Shown: positions 1-6,862, numbered from the stretch's first letter. The stretch is DNA of 8,449 nt from Desulfobacterales bacterium (GCA_007127175.1 SKZX01000008.1:1-8449), one strand, 5' to 3'. Notes: generated by a model from the letters alone, not told the origin. Numbers and translations are program-made.

Positions 1-2
1 AA

Positions 3-608
3 CAGGCATCAGCGCCCCGAATACCCGGCCCGACGACCCCACCCGGCGACCCCCCGGATGCCCTTACCAGCCAAGACCACCATTCGGGTGAAGCCTGCAC
101 CCCGGAGCAAAACATGCCGGAAACGGCAGACAGCGCGCCATCACAGGAACGGTTATCCGCCGATGACGATCCGGCAGACCTGCTGCCGGGTGAAACAGCG
201 GAAAGCGAACCTTCTTCAAATGAAGCGCTGCTGCAAACAGACACGGACGAAACATGGGCGCGCCTGAAACAGTGGATCTGCAGCAAATCACCGGGACTCG
301 GGGCCTGCCTCGCCGACGGGACCCTTACCTTTGAACCGCCCGACCGGATCTTGATTGAGGTTGCGTCGACCCATCCGAATATCAACCTTCTTCAAAAGAA
401 AAAGAATATTGCAGCCGTTGAAAAACATTGCCATGATTTCTTTAAGATGCCGCTGAATATATCCATTGATGCAAAACAGACCGGCCCCGACCGGGGTGCC
501 CTTAAAAAAAAACAGCAACAACTGGAAAGTGAAGCCAGGGCGCATCCGCTCGTTAACGCCGCCATCAAAACGTTCAACGGAAAAATCCAGGATATAAAAG
601 TGTTATAG
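3..608 (+). CDS. dnaX: DNA polymerase III subunit gamma/tau, C-terminal part (5' end outside window)
   Basis: Clamp-loader subunit of the replicative polymerase; only the last 201 residues are visible. The reading frame is open from the left edge, so the ATG at 114 is internal and not the start. The visible part begins with a Pro/Ser/Thr/Asp-rich linker (about residues 1-80 of the fragment), typical of the disordered region between the AAA+ core and the tau C-terminal domain. It continues with a folded region starting near the TWARLKQW motif and ends in a HPLVNAAIKTFNGKIQDIKVL-type tail (position 543 to the stop), which resembles the C-termini of deltaproteobacterial DnaX. No ATPase motifs are in view. 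Identity rests on this tail plus the following ybaB-recR, a widely conserved order. The stop codon TAG is embedded in the Shine-Dalgarno of ybaB. An A9 run lies at 504-512 (see findings). Confidence 0.87.
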   Translation, partial: QASAPRIPGPTTPPGDPPDALTSQDHHSGEACTPEQNMPETADSAPSQERLSADDDPADLLPGETAESEPSSNEALLQTDTDETWARLKQWICSKSPGLGACLADGTLTFEPPDRILIEVASTHPNINLLQKKKNIAAVEKHCHDFFKMPLNISIDAKQTGPDRGALKKKQQQLESEARAHPLVNAAIKTFNGKIQDIKVL

Positions 609-613
609 GAGGT
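607..613 (+). promoter_or_regulatory. Ribosome binding site of ybaB overlapping the dnaX stop
   Basis: AGGAGGT is a near-perfect Shine-Dalgarno. It shares its first two bases with the dnaX stop codon TAG (606-608) and lies 9 nt before the ATG at 623. It fixes the ybaB start at 623 rather than at the internal Met codon at 632, and implies that ribosomes finishing dnaX can re-initiate on ybaB. Confidence 0.8.
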
Positions 614-622
614 AACCGCCTT

Positions 623-934
623 ATGAAAAATATGAACAAGCTCATGAAGCAGGCCCAGCAGCTGCAGACCAAAATGGCGCAGCTTCAGGAAGAACTGGGT
701 GAAAAAACCGTCGAGGCCACTGCCGGCGGCGGCATGGTCAAGGTTGTGGCCAACGGGAAGCAGCAGGTCCTGTCCATACAGATCGAAAAGGAAGTGGTCG
801 ACCCGGAAGATGTGGAAATGCTCCAGGACCTTATCGTGGCGGCCGTAAACGAAGCGCTTTCCCGTTCACAGGCCATGGTGAACGAGGAAATGGGCAAACT
901 GACCGGCGGCATGAACATCCCGGGGTTGATGTAG
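623..934 (+). CDS. ybaB: YbaB/EbfC family nucleoid-associated protein
   Basis: A 103-residue DNA-binding protein of the YbaB/EbfC family, which forms homodimers and coats DNA in the nucleoid. The sequence has the family layout. An N-terminal amphipathic helix rich in Met, Lys and Gln (MKNMNKLMKQAQQLQTKMAQ) is followed by the strand segment with a glycine cluster (AGGGMVKVVANG, about residues 34-45). Next come the VLSIQIEKEVVDPEDVEMLQDLI block and a C-terminal helix ending in the Met/Gly-rich TGGMNIPGLM. Length is normal for the family. It sits 14 nt after dnaX and 70 nt before recR, the standard arrangement, and is probably co-transcribed with both. Recognition is from conserved motifs and context; I see nothing abnormal. 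Confidence 0.95.
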   Translation: MKNMNKLMKQAQQLQTKMAQLQEELGEKTVEATAGGGMVKVVANGKQQVLSIQIEKEVVDPEDVEMLQDLIVAAVNEALSRSQAMVNEEMGKLTGGMNIPGLM

Positions 935-1004
935 CGCGCGCCGGATTGATCGGCGTGAAGCAGATGACTACTAATCTCCATCAATTACCGTTACCGGGAC
1001 ATTC

Positions 1005-1604
1005 ATGCAATATTATCCGGAATCAATGAACCGGCTGATCCGCAGCCTGTGCAGGCTGCCGGGGATCGGTGCGAAGTCCGCCGAAAGGCTGGCCCTGCAT
1101 TTATTGCAGGCGCCGGATGCGGAGGTGTCACTGCTTGCAAAAAACATCGGCGAGCTCAAGCAGCAGGTCCGTATCTGCGCCACCTGCTTTTCCTTAAGCG
1201 ATATAAAAGAATGCCGTATTTGCAGGGACCCGGGCAGGGATGCCGGCCTGGTATGCGTTGTGGAAAGCCCCACGGACATGACGGCCATCGAAAAATCAGG
1301 CGCCTACAAAGGCGTTTACCACATCCTCCAGGGACTGCTCTCCCCCATGGACGGCATCGGACCGGCCGATATCCGCATTGCCGAACTTGTTAAACGGGTT
1401 GCCGCAGGCGGATTCCGGGAAGTCATCATCGCCACGGCCACGAACATTGAGGGGGAGGCGACAGCCGCCTACATCATGAACCGGTTGAAGCCCTACACCA
1501 TAAAAATCACCCGGATTGCATCGGGTGTTCCCATGGGCGGAGAGCTCCGGTATGTCGACCAGGTGACGCTCAAAAAAGCGATGGAGGCGCGCTATGATGT
1601 CTGA
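1005..1604 (+). CDS. recR: Recombination mediator protein RecR
   Basis: RecR acts with RecF and RecO to load RecA onto SSB-coated single-stranded DNA at gaps. At 199 residues it has full family length. Domains in order: a helix-hairpin-helix region (about residues 12-35, LCRLPGIGAKSAERLALHLL); a C4 zinc finger with Cys58, Cys61, Cys70 and Cys73; a Toprim domain from about residue 81 with the acidic VVESPTD segment (Glu87, Asp91) and the hallmark LLSPMDGIGPADIRI; and the C-terminal IASGVPMGGELRYVDQVTL motif. All key residues are present. The ATG at 1005 has only a weak purine-rich site upstream (GGGA near 997), but the N-terminus aligns with family expectations. The end overlaps the next gene by 11 nt. 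Neither recF nor recO is in the window. Confidence 0.97.
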   Translation: MQYYPESMNRLIRSLCRLPGIGAKSAERLALHLLQAPDAEVSLLAKNIGELKQQVRICATCFSLSDIKECRICRDPGRDAGLVCVVESPTDMTAIEKSGAYKGVYHILQGLLSPMDGIGPADIRIAELVKRVAAGGFREVIIATATNIEGEATAAYIMNRLKPYTIKITRIASGVPMGGELRYVDQVTLKKAMEARYDV

Positions 1605-2049
1605 TGCGCCCCCGCCGGGCAATGCGGTTTTTCAATGCTTGAATTGCGGCCGGTGCTGCAAAGGCTTTGGCGGCACATATGTTTCAAGCCGGAACATACG
1701 CGATATTGCCGGTTTCCTGGGCATTGACGAGGATCGCATGCGCAGGGACCATTGTACGCCTTCGGGAGGGAAAACCGTGCTGGCCCAGAAACCGGACGGC
1801 TACTGCGTGTTCTGGGATGAAAACTGCACCATTCATCCCGTCAAGCCACGGATGTGCCGGGCCTGGCCCTTTATCGAAAACGTTCTCAGGGCGCCGGAAA
1901 ACTGGCAGATCATGGCCGGGTCCTGCCCCGGGATCAATCCGGATGTTGCCGCGGCCGATCTTGTCGCGTGCGTCCGCAGGGAAATTGACCGGCTGGATCG
2001 ATACAACGCCATACTGCCATATTCCCTCAAAGAGAAACCCACACCATGA
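1594..2049 (+). CDS. YkgJ-type cysteine cluster (putative zinc/iron-chelating) protein
   Basis: A 151-residue member of the YkgJ/CxxCxxCC family, thought to bind a metal (zinc or an iron-sulfur cluster) through conserved cysteines; the biochemical role is unknown. Visible signature: CLNCGRCC gives Cys15, Cys18, Cys21 and Cys22. This is followed by Cys71, Cys78, His81 and Cys88 in the YCVFWDENCTIHPVKPRMCRAWPF block, and Cys111 in GSCPG. No signal peptide or membrane segment is seen, so it is probably cytosolic. The start lies inside the recR 3' end. GGAGG at 1583-1587 serves either of two adjacent ATG codons, 1594 (spacer 6) or 1597 (spacer 9). Its stop overlaps murI in an ATGA. The tight packing suggests translational coupling; it does not reveal the substrate. 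Confidence 0.88.
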   Translation: MMSDAPPPGNAVFQCLNCGRCCKGFGGTYVSSRNIRDIAGFLGIDEDRMRRDHCTPSGGKTVLAQKPDGYCVFWDENCTIHPVKPRMCRAWPFIENVLRAPENWQIMAGSCPGINPDVAAADLVACVRREIDRLDRYNAILPYSLKEKPTP

Positions 2050-2846
2050 TCGGTATTTTCGACTCCGGGATCGGCGGATTGACCGTGGTAAAAGGGATCA
2101 TGGACACCCTGCCGGGATACGACATCGTCTATTTCGGGGATACCGCGCGCACCCCATACGGCACAAAAAGCAGCCGCACCGTCATCGAATACTGCCTGCA
2201 AAATACCCGTTTCCTGGTAAACAGCGGTGCAAAAATGATCGTCATGGCCTGTAACACCGCATCCAGTGTGGCCACCGAAGCGGTAAGGGCCTCATTTGAC
2301 ATCCCCGTTTTCGAAGTGGTCACGCCTGCCGTGGATCTTTGTCTCACAACGACGAAAAAAGCGGTCATCGGCGTCATCGGTACCCGGGCCACCATTGCCA
2401 GCGGCATTTATGAAAAAAAAATCCTGGGAAAAAACCCTGATGCAAAAGTCCACTGCGCGCCATGCCCCCTGCTCGTCCCGCTGGTGGAAGAAGGCTGGCT
2501 CAAAAAGCCCGAGACCACCATGATCGTCAAAAAATACCTGCACCCCCTGAAAGTCAGGCAGATCGACACGCTGATCCTGGGCTGCACCCACTACCCCATT
2601 CTAAAAAATGTCATTTCCCGGAAAATCGGAAAGCGGGTGGCCATCATCGACTCCTCCATCGCCATGGCCAAGGGGGTCCGGTCCTTTCTGGCAGACCATC
2701 CGGATTTGGACAGCACCCTGGCCAAAACGGGTACCGCCCGGTTTTTTGTTTCAGACATCACGCCCCAGTTCCGGAAGACAGCCGGCCGCATCATCGGGCG
2801 TCCCATCGAACTGCTGCAGGCCGACGCGGCCGCTTTCCCGGCTTAA
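2046..2846 (+). CDS. murI: Glutamate racemase
   Basis: Cofactor-independent racemase that interconverts L- and D-glutamate and supplies D-Glu for peptidoglycan. At 266 residues it has normal length. Key segments: the N-terminal IGIFDSGIGGLTV with Asp6 and Ser7; VYFGDTARTPYG with Asp32; the first catalytic cysteine Cys69 in MACNTASS; and the second, Cys180, in LILGCTHYP with the adjacent Thr181 and His182. Both halves of the two-base mechanism are therefore intact. The start ATG overlaps the stop of the cysteine-cluster gene (ATGA), indicating translational coupling. The stop TAA shares the tetramer TTAA (2843-2846) with the stop of the convergent Usp gene, so no hairpin terminator separates them. 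It is probably the last gene of the dnaX-ybaB-recR operon. Confidence 0.96.
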   Translation: MIGIFDSGIGGLTVVKGIMDTLPGYDIVYFGDTARTPYGTKSSRTVIEYCLQNTRFLVNSGAKMIVMACNTASSVATEAVRASFDIPVFEVVTPAVDLCLTTTKKAVIGVIGTRATIASGIYEKKILGKNPDAKVHCAPCPLLVPLVEEGWLKKPETTMIVKKYLHPLKVRQIDTLILGCTHYPILKNVISRKIGKRVAIIDSSIAMAKGVRSFLADHPDLDSTLAKTGTARFFVSDITPQFRKTAGRIIGRPIELLQADAAAFPA

Positions 2847-3670
2847 ACCGTTTGCCGGTAGTCCGGGCCGACAATCAAAAGGCTGTTGGGCAGGTTGGTC
2901 TGAATGACATCCAGGGTGCTTTTCCGGAACAGGCGCCGTATTGCACCGTGGCCGTATGCCCCCGCGACAACCAGGGCGTCATGGGGAATCAGGAAGAGGT
3001 TTTCAATGAAATGCTTTGCGGGGAACAGGTGCCACTGGCTGACGGTTTGCGCAAATACCCCTGTGAGGGCATTTTTTCCCATAAGCTTTTCATAGTATTT
3101 TTTGCCCCGGCGCCCCTCTTCCGCCGTATAGAGCGATACCGGCATGCCTGAGAGGCGCTTAAGCCTGACGGCCAGCCGCAGGGCATTGGCCGCGTTGATC
3201 GACCCCCCGAACATCACGGCAATGCTTGTGAACGGTTTAAAAACGGGCGGCGGGATCAACAGGGGAAACGGGGCCGCCTTGAATATGCGCCTGACCCGGG
3301 GGCCGATATACCCGGAGCCTGTTTTTCCCTTGCGATCGGAAAGGATTTCAGGGCAGGTCATAAAATTGAAGATGACCGGCACATCGGGCAGGGAAGGCGT
3401 TGAAAAATGACGCGGGGAGAAAAAGCGGGGGGGCTCCATCCCCATTTCAGCCATGACGGCATTGACATGCGCCTGTGCTGTTTCAGGCGACCGGAGGTAT
3501 GACGGGTCCAGGTCCACCTGAATGACATCGTTTTCCATGTAGAGGAGAAACCGGGCGTGGGACGGTATGTAGACCACAGGGGAAACGCGCATTTTTCTGC
3601 AGAAATACGCCGTCTGCAAAAGCGCTTCCCTTCCGTGCGGGGTATTTCTGAAAACGTGAAACATCTGCAT
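2843..3670 (-). CDS. Universal stress (UspA-like) protein, double-length
   Basis: A 275-residue protein of the Usp/adenine-nucleotide alpha-hydrolase fold. The clear domain is the C-terminal half (about residues 148-270). It opens with the strand-loop TSIAVMFGGS, where Usp proteins normally have a V-D-G-S type loop, and ends with GAYGHGAIRRLFRKSTLDVIQ and LPNSLLIVGP. This matches the ATP-binding signature G-2x-G-9x-G(S/T) at Gly237 and Gly240, but Lys250 replaces the third glycine before Ser251, so nucleotide binding may be altered. The first 140 residues probably form a degenerate second Usp unit; I see no intact motif there. The ATG at 3670 is preceded by an AAAGGG-like site; a second ATG follows two codons later. 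It lies 13 nt after the CLC gene, almost certainly in the same transcript. Confidence 0.8.
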   Translation of the reverse strand: MQMFHVFRNTPHGREALLQTAYFCRKMRVSPVVYIPSHARFLLYMENDVIQVDLDPSYLRSPETAQAHVNAVMAEMGMEPPRFFSPRHFSTPSLPDVPVIFNFMTCPEILSDRKGKTGSGYIGPRVRRIFKAAPFPLLIPPPVFKPFTSIAVMFGGSINAANALRLAVRLKRLSGMPVSLYTAEEGRRGKKYYEKLMGKNALTGVFAQTVSQWHLFPAKHFIENLFLIPHDALVVAGAYGHGAIRRLFRKSTLDVIQTNLPNSLLIVGPDYRQTV

Positions 3671-3683
3671 CCTGTTGACCCTT

Positions 3684-5414
3684 TCAATCCGTTGTTTGAA
3701 GCATCAGTTCTTTTCGATATTTGTCCAGCAGGGTCGCCTTGGACAGCATGCCCACGAAACGCCGGTTCGTTACCACGGGCATGCTGAAGCTGCCCGTATC
3801 ATCCATGCGGTCGAGCACTTCTGCGAGGTCATCGTCAATATCAACGGTTTCCACTCCCGCAGACATGATCTGCTCCAGGAAAACGGTGTCGTGCAGCAGG
3901 GTATCAAGCAGGTAGGGCCGGATGTCGTCAAGATGGATCATCCCGGCAAACTCCCCGGTGGCCTCGTCCAGCACGGGGAAATAATTCCTGCGGGACTGCT
4001 GCACCACCTTTACAAAGTCGCCCATGCTCATATTTTTAGGGACCGTTATGCAGTCTTTTTCAATCAGTTCGCTGATCTGCAGGTCCGCAAGCACCCGGGC
4101 ATCGGTCCGGGGGCGCAGGTAGTGCCCTTTTTCTATGAGGTCCCGGAAGTAAAAGGACGCCGGCTCAAAAATATGGCAGATGGTGGTGGAAATCACCGAT
4201 ACCAGGATCAGCGGCAGAATGGTTTCATAACCGCCGGTGATTTCAACAATCAGGAAAATCGCGGTCAGGGGGGCCTGGAGCATGCCGCTGATCATCCCTG
4301 CCATGCCCAGAAGGGCGAAGCATCCCTCGTTGACCTGCAATATACCCGGCAGAAGGGCGTCTATTCCCCTGTAATACATCAGCCCGGAAAAGCTTCCCAC
4401 GACCAGGCAGGGGGCAAAAATCCCGCCCGAACCGCCCCACCCCAACGTCAGGGATGTGGCTGCGATTTTTGCCAGAAGCAGTATCAGGACCAGCGCAAAC
4501 CCGCCGGGGAAAGACCCCTCCACCATTTTCTGGATCACGTGGTATCCCTCACCCAGCACCTGCGGCAGAAAAATGCCGATAATGCCGACCAGGCAGCCGC
4601 CGATGGCGGCGCGCCCCCAAAGCGGCAGGGGGACTTTCCCGGAGAGATGGTGGGACTGCCGAAGCGCGCGGGTCAGCATAATGCACGCCGCTGCGGTGAC
4701 AATGGCAAGGCCCCCCGCTGCTATGGTTGTGGATATGGCGACGTCGAAATGAAGGTGCGTAAACGGGATCTGGTTTCCCTGGAGCAGGCGGCTGATCTGG
4801 GCGCCGGCGACCGATGCCACCGCAATGGGCACCACATGGCGCGCGGTCCATTCTCCCACGATCACCTCGATGGTAAATACCAGCCCGGCGATGGGCGCGT
4901 TGAAAATCCCCGCAACGGCGCCCGCCGACCCGCACCCCACAAGGGCGATCCGCTGCCGCTCGTTTAAGGAAAACATCCGGGCGATATTGGAGCCGATGGC
5001 TGAACCGCTCATGACAACCGGCGCCTCGGGACCGGCCGAGCCACCGCTGCCGATGGTCAGGCTGCTGGACACAAGACGCGAAAACATGGAGCGCATCCGG
5101 AGCAGCCCGCCGTGCCGGGACACGCTGTAAACGACTTCGGGTACGCCGTGCCCTGCCCCTTCCCGGATTATTTTTTCCAGAAAAACGGATGACAATGCAG
5201 CGCCGATGCCGGGCAGGAGAAACGCCCACCAAAAGGAACGGTAGCCGGCAAAAAGTCCTTCCATGGCATGCAGGCCGGCATTGAGAACGACGGCTGCAAC
5301 CCCGCAGCATGACCCGACCAGCGCGCCGAACGCGATCAGCAGGAGCCGGTCATCGCCCCCCAGCCATTGGGGGGATGCGCCGACCCAGCGCTTGAATTTT
5401 GAATACGCGGCCAA
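3684..5414 (-). CDS. CLC-type chloride channel/transporter with C-terminal CBS pair
   Basis: A 576-residue inner-membrane anion protein. About residues 22-430 form the hydrophobic CLC core. Signatures relative to E. coli ClcA: GHGVP (88-92) in place of GSGIP, so His replaces the pore Ser107; GPEAP (128-132) in place of GREGP, keeping the external gating glutamate as Glu130; and GIFAP (331-335), intact. Tyr422 is the likely match to pore Tyr445. The ClcA pair Glu202-Glu203 is Glu183-Val184 here, so the internal proton glutamate is missing. Residues 445-505 and 515-570 form two CBS domains, a type that often senses adenine nucleotides. The start is uncertain: TTG at 5414 is used here because no ATG precedes the first membrane segment in frame. 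The frame stays open further upstream, and an AGAGG lies 5 nt before an in-frame ATA (5421-5423). Neighbours are the HTH-EIIA gene (47 nt upstream) and Usp (13 nt downstream). Confidence 0.93.
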   Translation of the reverse strand: MAAYSKFKRWVGASPQWLGGDDRLLLIAFGALVGSCCGVAAVVLNAGLHAMEGLFAGYRSFWWAFLLPGIGAALSSVFLEKIIREGAGHGVPEVVYSVSRHGGLLRMRSMFSRLVSSSLTIGSGGSAGPEAPVVMSGSAIGSNIARMFSLNERQRIALVGCGSAGAVAGIFNAPIAGLVFTIEVIVGEWTARHVVPIAVASVAGAQISRLLQGNQIPFTHLHFDVAISTTIAAGGLAIVTAAACIMLTRALRQSHHLSGKVPLPLWGRAAIGGCLVGIIGIFLPQVLGEGYHVIQKMVEGSFPGGFALVLILLLAKIAATSLTLGWGGSGGIFAPCLVVGSFSGLMYYRGIDALLPGILQVNEGCFALLGMAGMISGMLQAPLTAIFLIVEITGGYETILPLILVSVISTTICHIFEPASFYFRDLIEKGHYLRPRTDARVLADLQISELIEKDCITVPKNMSMGDFVKVVQQSRRNYFPVLDEATGEFAGMIHLDDIRPYLLDTLLHDTVFLEQIMSAGVETVDIDDDLAEVLDRMDDTGSFSMPVVTNRRFVGMLSKATLLDKYRKELMLQTTD

Positions 5415-5461
5415 TGTCGTTATGTCGTCCTCTTTACGGGTTTTGAAAAAACAGGCAATGC

Positions 5462-6154
5462 CTATGGAACGCCCTGATCCAGCCGGTTTTCAAATTCAGC
5501 CACCGCTTTCAGGAACCTTTCCCTGTCGGGTCTCTGATTCAGAATACGCAAAAATGCATCCTCCCTGAGGCAGAAGGATATCCGGGAGAGAAGGTGCAGG
5601 TGCTGCCTTGCCGATGGCGTGACAAGCACGAACAAGACATCAACCGGTTTTTTGTCCACCGCACGAAAATCAACGGGTGTTTCAAGGAAACAGACCCCTA
5701 TCCGGGCATCCACCGCCTTGTCCTGGAGCGGCGTTCGCGGGTGGGGCACGGCCACCCCTTTGCCGATGCCGGTTGACATCATCTGCTCCCTGTCAATCAG
5801 CTTTTCATAGAGGATATCCCTTGACTCCCTGTCAGGAAGGCCTTCCAACCGGTCTGCAGCCGCACGGAGGACCTCGCTCACGCTGCGCCCCGGAACATCG
5901 TAATGGACGCCGCCGCTTGCCATGGCGGCAACCAGGCTGTCCGACGCTATTTCTGGTTCCCCGGGCCGTGCTTTACCGGGCATGACAAACCGGATGTTGT
6001 GGGCTGCAGCCCATTTTTCCAGGACTTCCCTGTTGAAAATGCACGAGTCCCCCTTACGCTTGACCGGAATCCGCCCTTGACGGATCCACCGTTCGACCGT
6101 ACCGGGGTCCGTGTTCATGCATTCCGCGAATTCAAAAAGTGGCACTTCCATCAT
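5462..6154 (-). CDS. HTH-EIIA fusion: excisionase/MerR-like DNA-binding domain plus PTS EIIA (PtsN/fructose type)
   Basis: A 230-residue fusion. Residues 3-55 resemble an excisionase-type helix-turn-helix: LFEFAECMNTDPGTVERWIRQGRIPVKRKG is the helix-turn-helix with the turn into the wing, followed by FNREVLEKWAA. After a linker, residues 72-225 form a PTS EIIA domain of the PtsN/fructose type. The phospho-acceptor is His138 in GIGKGVAVPHPRTP, and the second conserved histidine region is QHLHLLSRI (His185/His187). EIIA domains accept phosphate from HPr-type proteins. No EIIB, EIIC or HPr gene is in the window, so a regulatory rather than sugar-transport role is likely. A natural hypothesis is that phosphorylation of His138 tunes DNA binding. 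Two ATGs are adjacent (6154, 6151); a purine-rich AAAAGGCGG precedes them within a stem-loop. The CLC gene follows after 47 nt. Confidence 0.88.
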   Translation of the reverse strand: MMEVPLFEFAECMNTDPGTVERWIRQGRIPVKRKGDSCIFNREVLEKWAAAHNIRFVMPGKARPGEPEIASDSLVAAMASGGVHYDVPGRSVSEVLRAAADRLEGLPDRESRDILYEKLIDREQMMSTGIGKGVAVPHPRTPLQDKAVDARIGVCFLETPVDFRAVDKKPVDVLFVLVTPSARQHLHLLSRISFCLREDAFLRILNQRPDRERFLKAVAEFENRLDQGVP

Positions 6155-6184
6155 GAAAACCGCCTTTTGGTTTTCCCATCATGA
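6148..6184 (-). repeat. Stem-loop at the HTH-EIIA start, bracketed by a direct repeat
   Basis: Reading the - strand, GAAAACC (6175-6169), a 7-nt loop AAAAGGC and GGTTTTC (6161-6155) form a perfect 7-bp inverted repeat that ends exactly at the ATG (6154). The loop and the first bases of the 3' arm contain the only Shine-Dalgarno-like sequence. On the + strand the 9-mer CCATCATGA occurs at 6148-6156 and again at 6176-6184, 28 bp apart, one copy on each side of the hairpin. It could be an operator or a translation-control hairpin; function is inferred only. Confidence 0.6.
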
Positions 6185-6272
6185 CAGCGGGTCCAGGCAT
6201 CGTGAAGTATCGTTATCAAAAACATATATTTTTAACAGGAGCGCTGGAAGAAATCAACCCAACAAAAGCGTC

Positions 6273-6857
6273 TCAGGGTGTTTGGTCAGGGTTTTCAGGT
6301 ATTTCGTCCTCCGTGTACCCCTCGATCCACCAGTCGTCCCAATTGCGTATGGTAATCGCTGCGGCAAGCTTTTTCCCGAGATCGGTTTTCAGGCGATTGA
6401 CAACAAAGGGGAGCCATTTTTCCGGGGTTTTACCCCCCGTGTCCGAAAGTGATTTCAGATCGAGAATAAACGATATCTGGTCGGCGTCATGGGCAAGCTT
6501 TGCCTCAAGGGTTTTCTGCCCGTTGAATTCCGCCACCAACCCTTCAATGTCCTTACCGAAAGGCAGCTTGCCGGTCGCGTCGGCAATGGCTTTTTCCTCG
6601 TCAGCCTTCACGTATTTCTTCTGGACATAGTTCAAATCCCCGGTCCTGGCTTCTGCCAAATCATGCACCAGGCACATGGAGATCAACCGCAGGGGGTCGG
6701 CTTCCGGTGTCAAGCGGGCCATGACATACGCGATGAACGTCGTGGAAAAACAGTGCTCGGCAACGGATTCTTTGCCGGTGCCAAGAAAATGGTACCCGGC
6801 CCGGGGAATCTCTTTGAGCATTTTTACCTCAAACAACAGATCCGCAATCGCCTTCAT
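6273..6857 (-). CDS. HD-domain phosphohydrolase (YfbR/5'-deoxynucleotidase-like)
   Basis: A 194-residue soluble HD-superfamily metal-dependent phosphohydrolase. The metal-binding set is visible: His35 in SVAEHCFSTTF, His65-Asp66 in MCLVHDLAEARTGD, and an acidic residue in AHDADQISFIL (Asp126 is the best match, Asp124 the alternative). Overall layout resembles the YfbR/YGK1 group, whose characterised members remove phosphate from deoxynucleoside monophosphates; the substrate here is unproven. The frame is open up to an ATG at 6926, but I place the start at 6857. A strong AAGGAG lies 5 nt before this ATG, the upstream extension is Cys/Ser-rich and unlike the family, and the longer version would overlap the rhomboid stop. 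It sits 61 nt after the rhomboid gene. The C-terminus is acidic and Pro-rich (EDEIPENPDQTP). Confidence 0.87.
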   Translation of the reverse strand: MKAIADLLFEVKMLKEIPRAGYHFLGTGKESVAEHCFSTTFIAYVMARLTPEADPLRLISMCLVHDLAEARTGDLNYVQKKYVKADEEKAIADATGKLPFGKDIEGLVAEFNGQKTLEAKLAHDADQISFILDLKSLSDTGGKTPEKWLPFVVNRLKTDLGKKLAAAITIRNWDDWWIEGYTEDEIPENPDQTP

Positions 6858-6862
6858 GAAAT

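Noticed and set aside
114..116. ATG 114 as the start of an independent small protein
   Set aside because: The frame is open to the window edge with a Pro/Thr-rich linker and continues into a DnaX-type C-terminus, so this is an internal codon.
2462..3151. 229-codon open frame on the + strand across the murI/Usp junction
   Set aside because: Overlaps two well-supported genes in another frame; Pro/His/Arg-rich composition typical of a shadow.
3675..4967. 430-codon open frame on the + strand
   Set aside because: Lies antisense to the clear CLC gene; translation is rich in His, Gln, Gly and Arg with no membrane segments or motifs, as expected of a GC-rich shadow frame.
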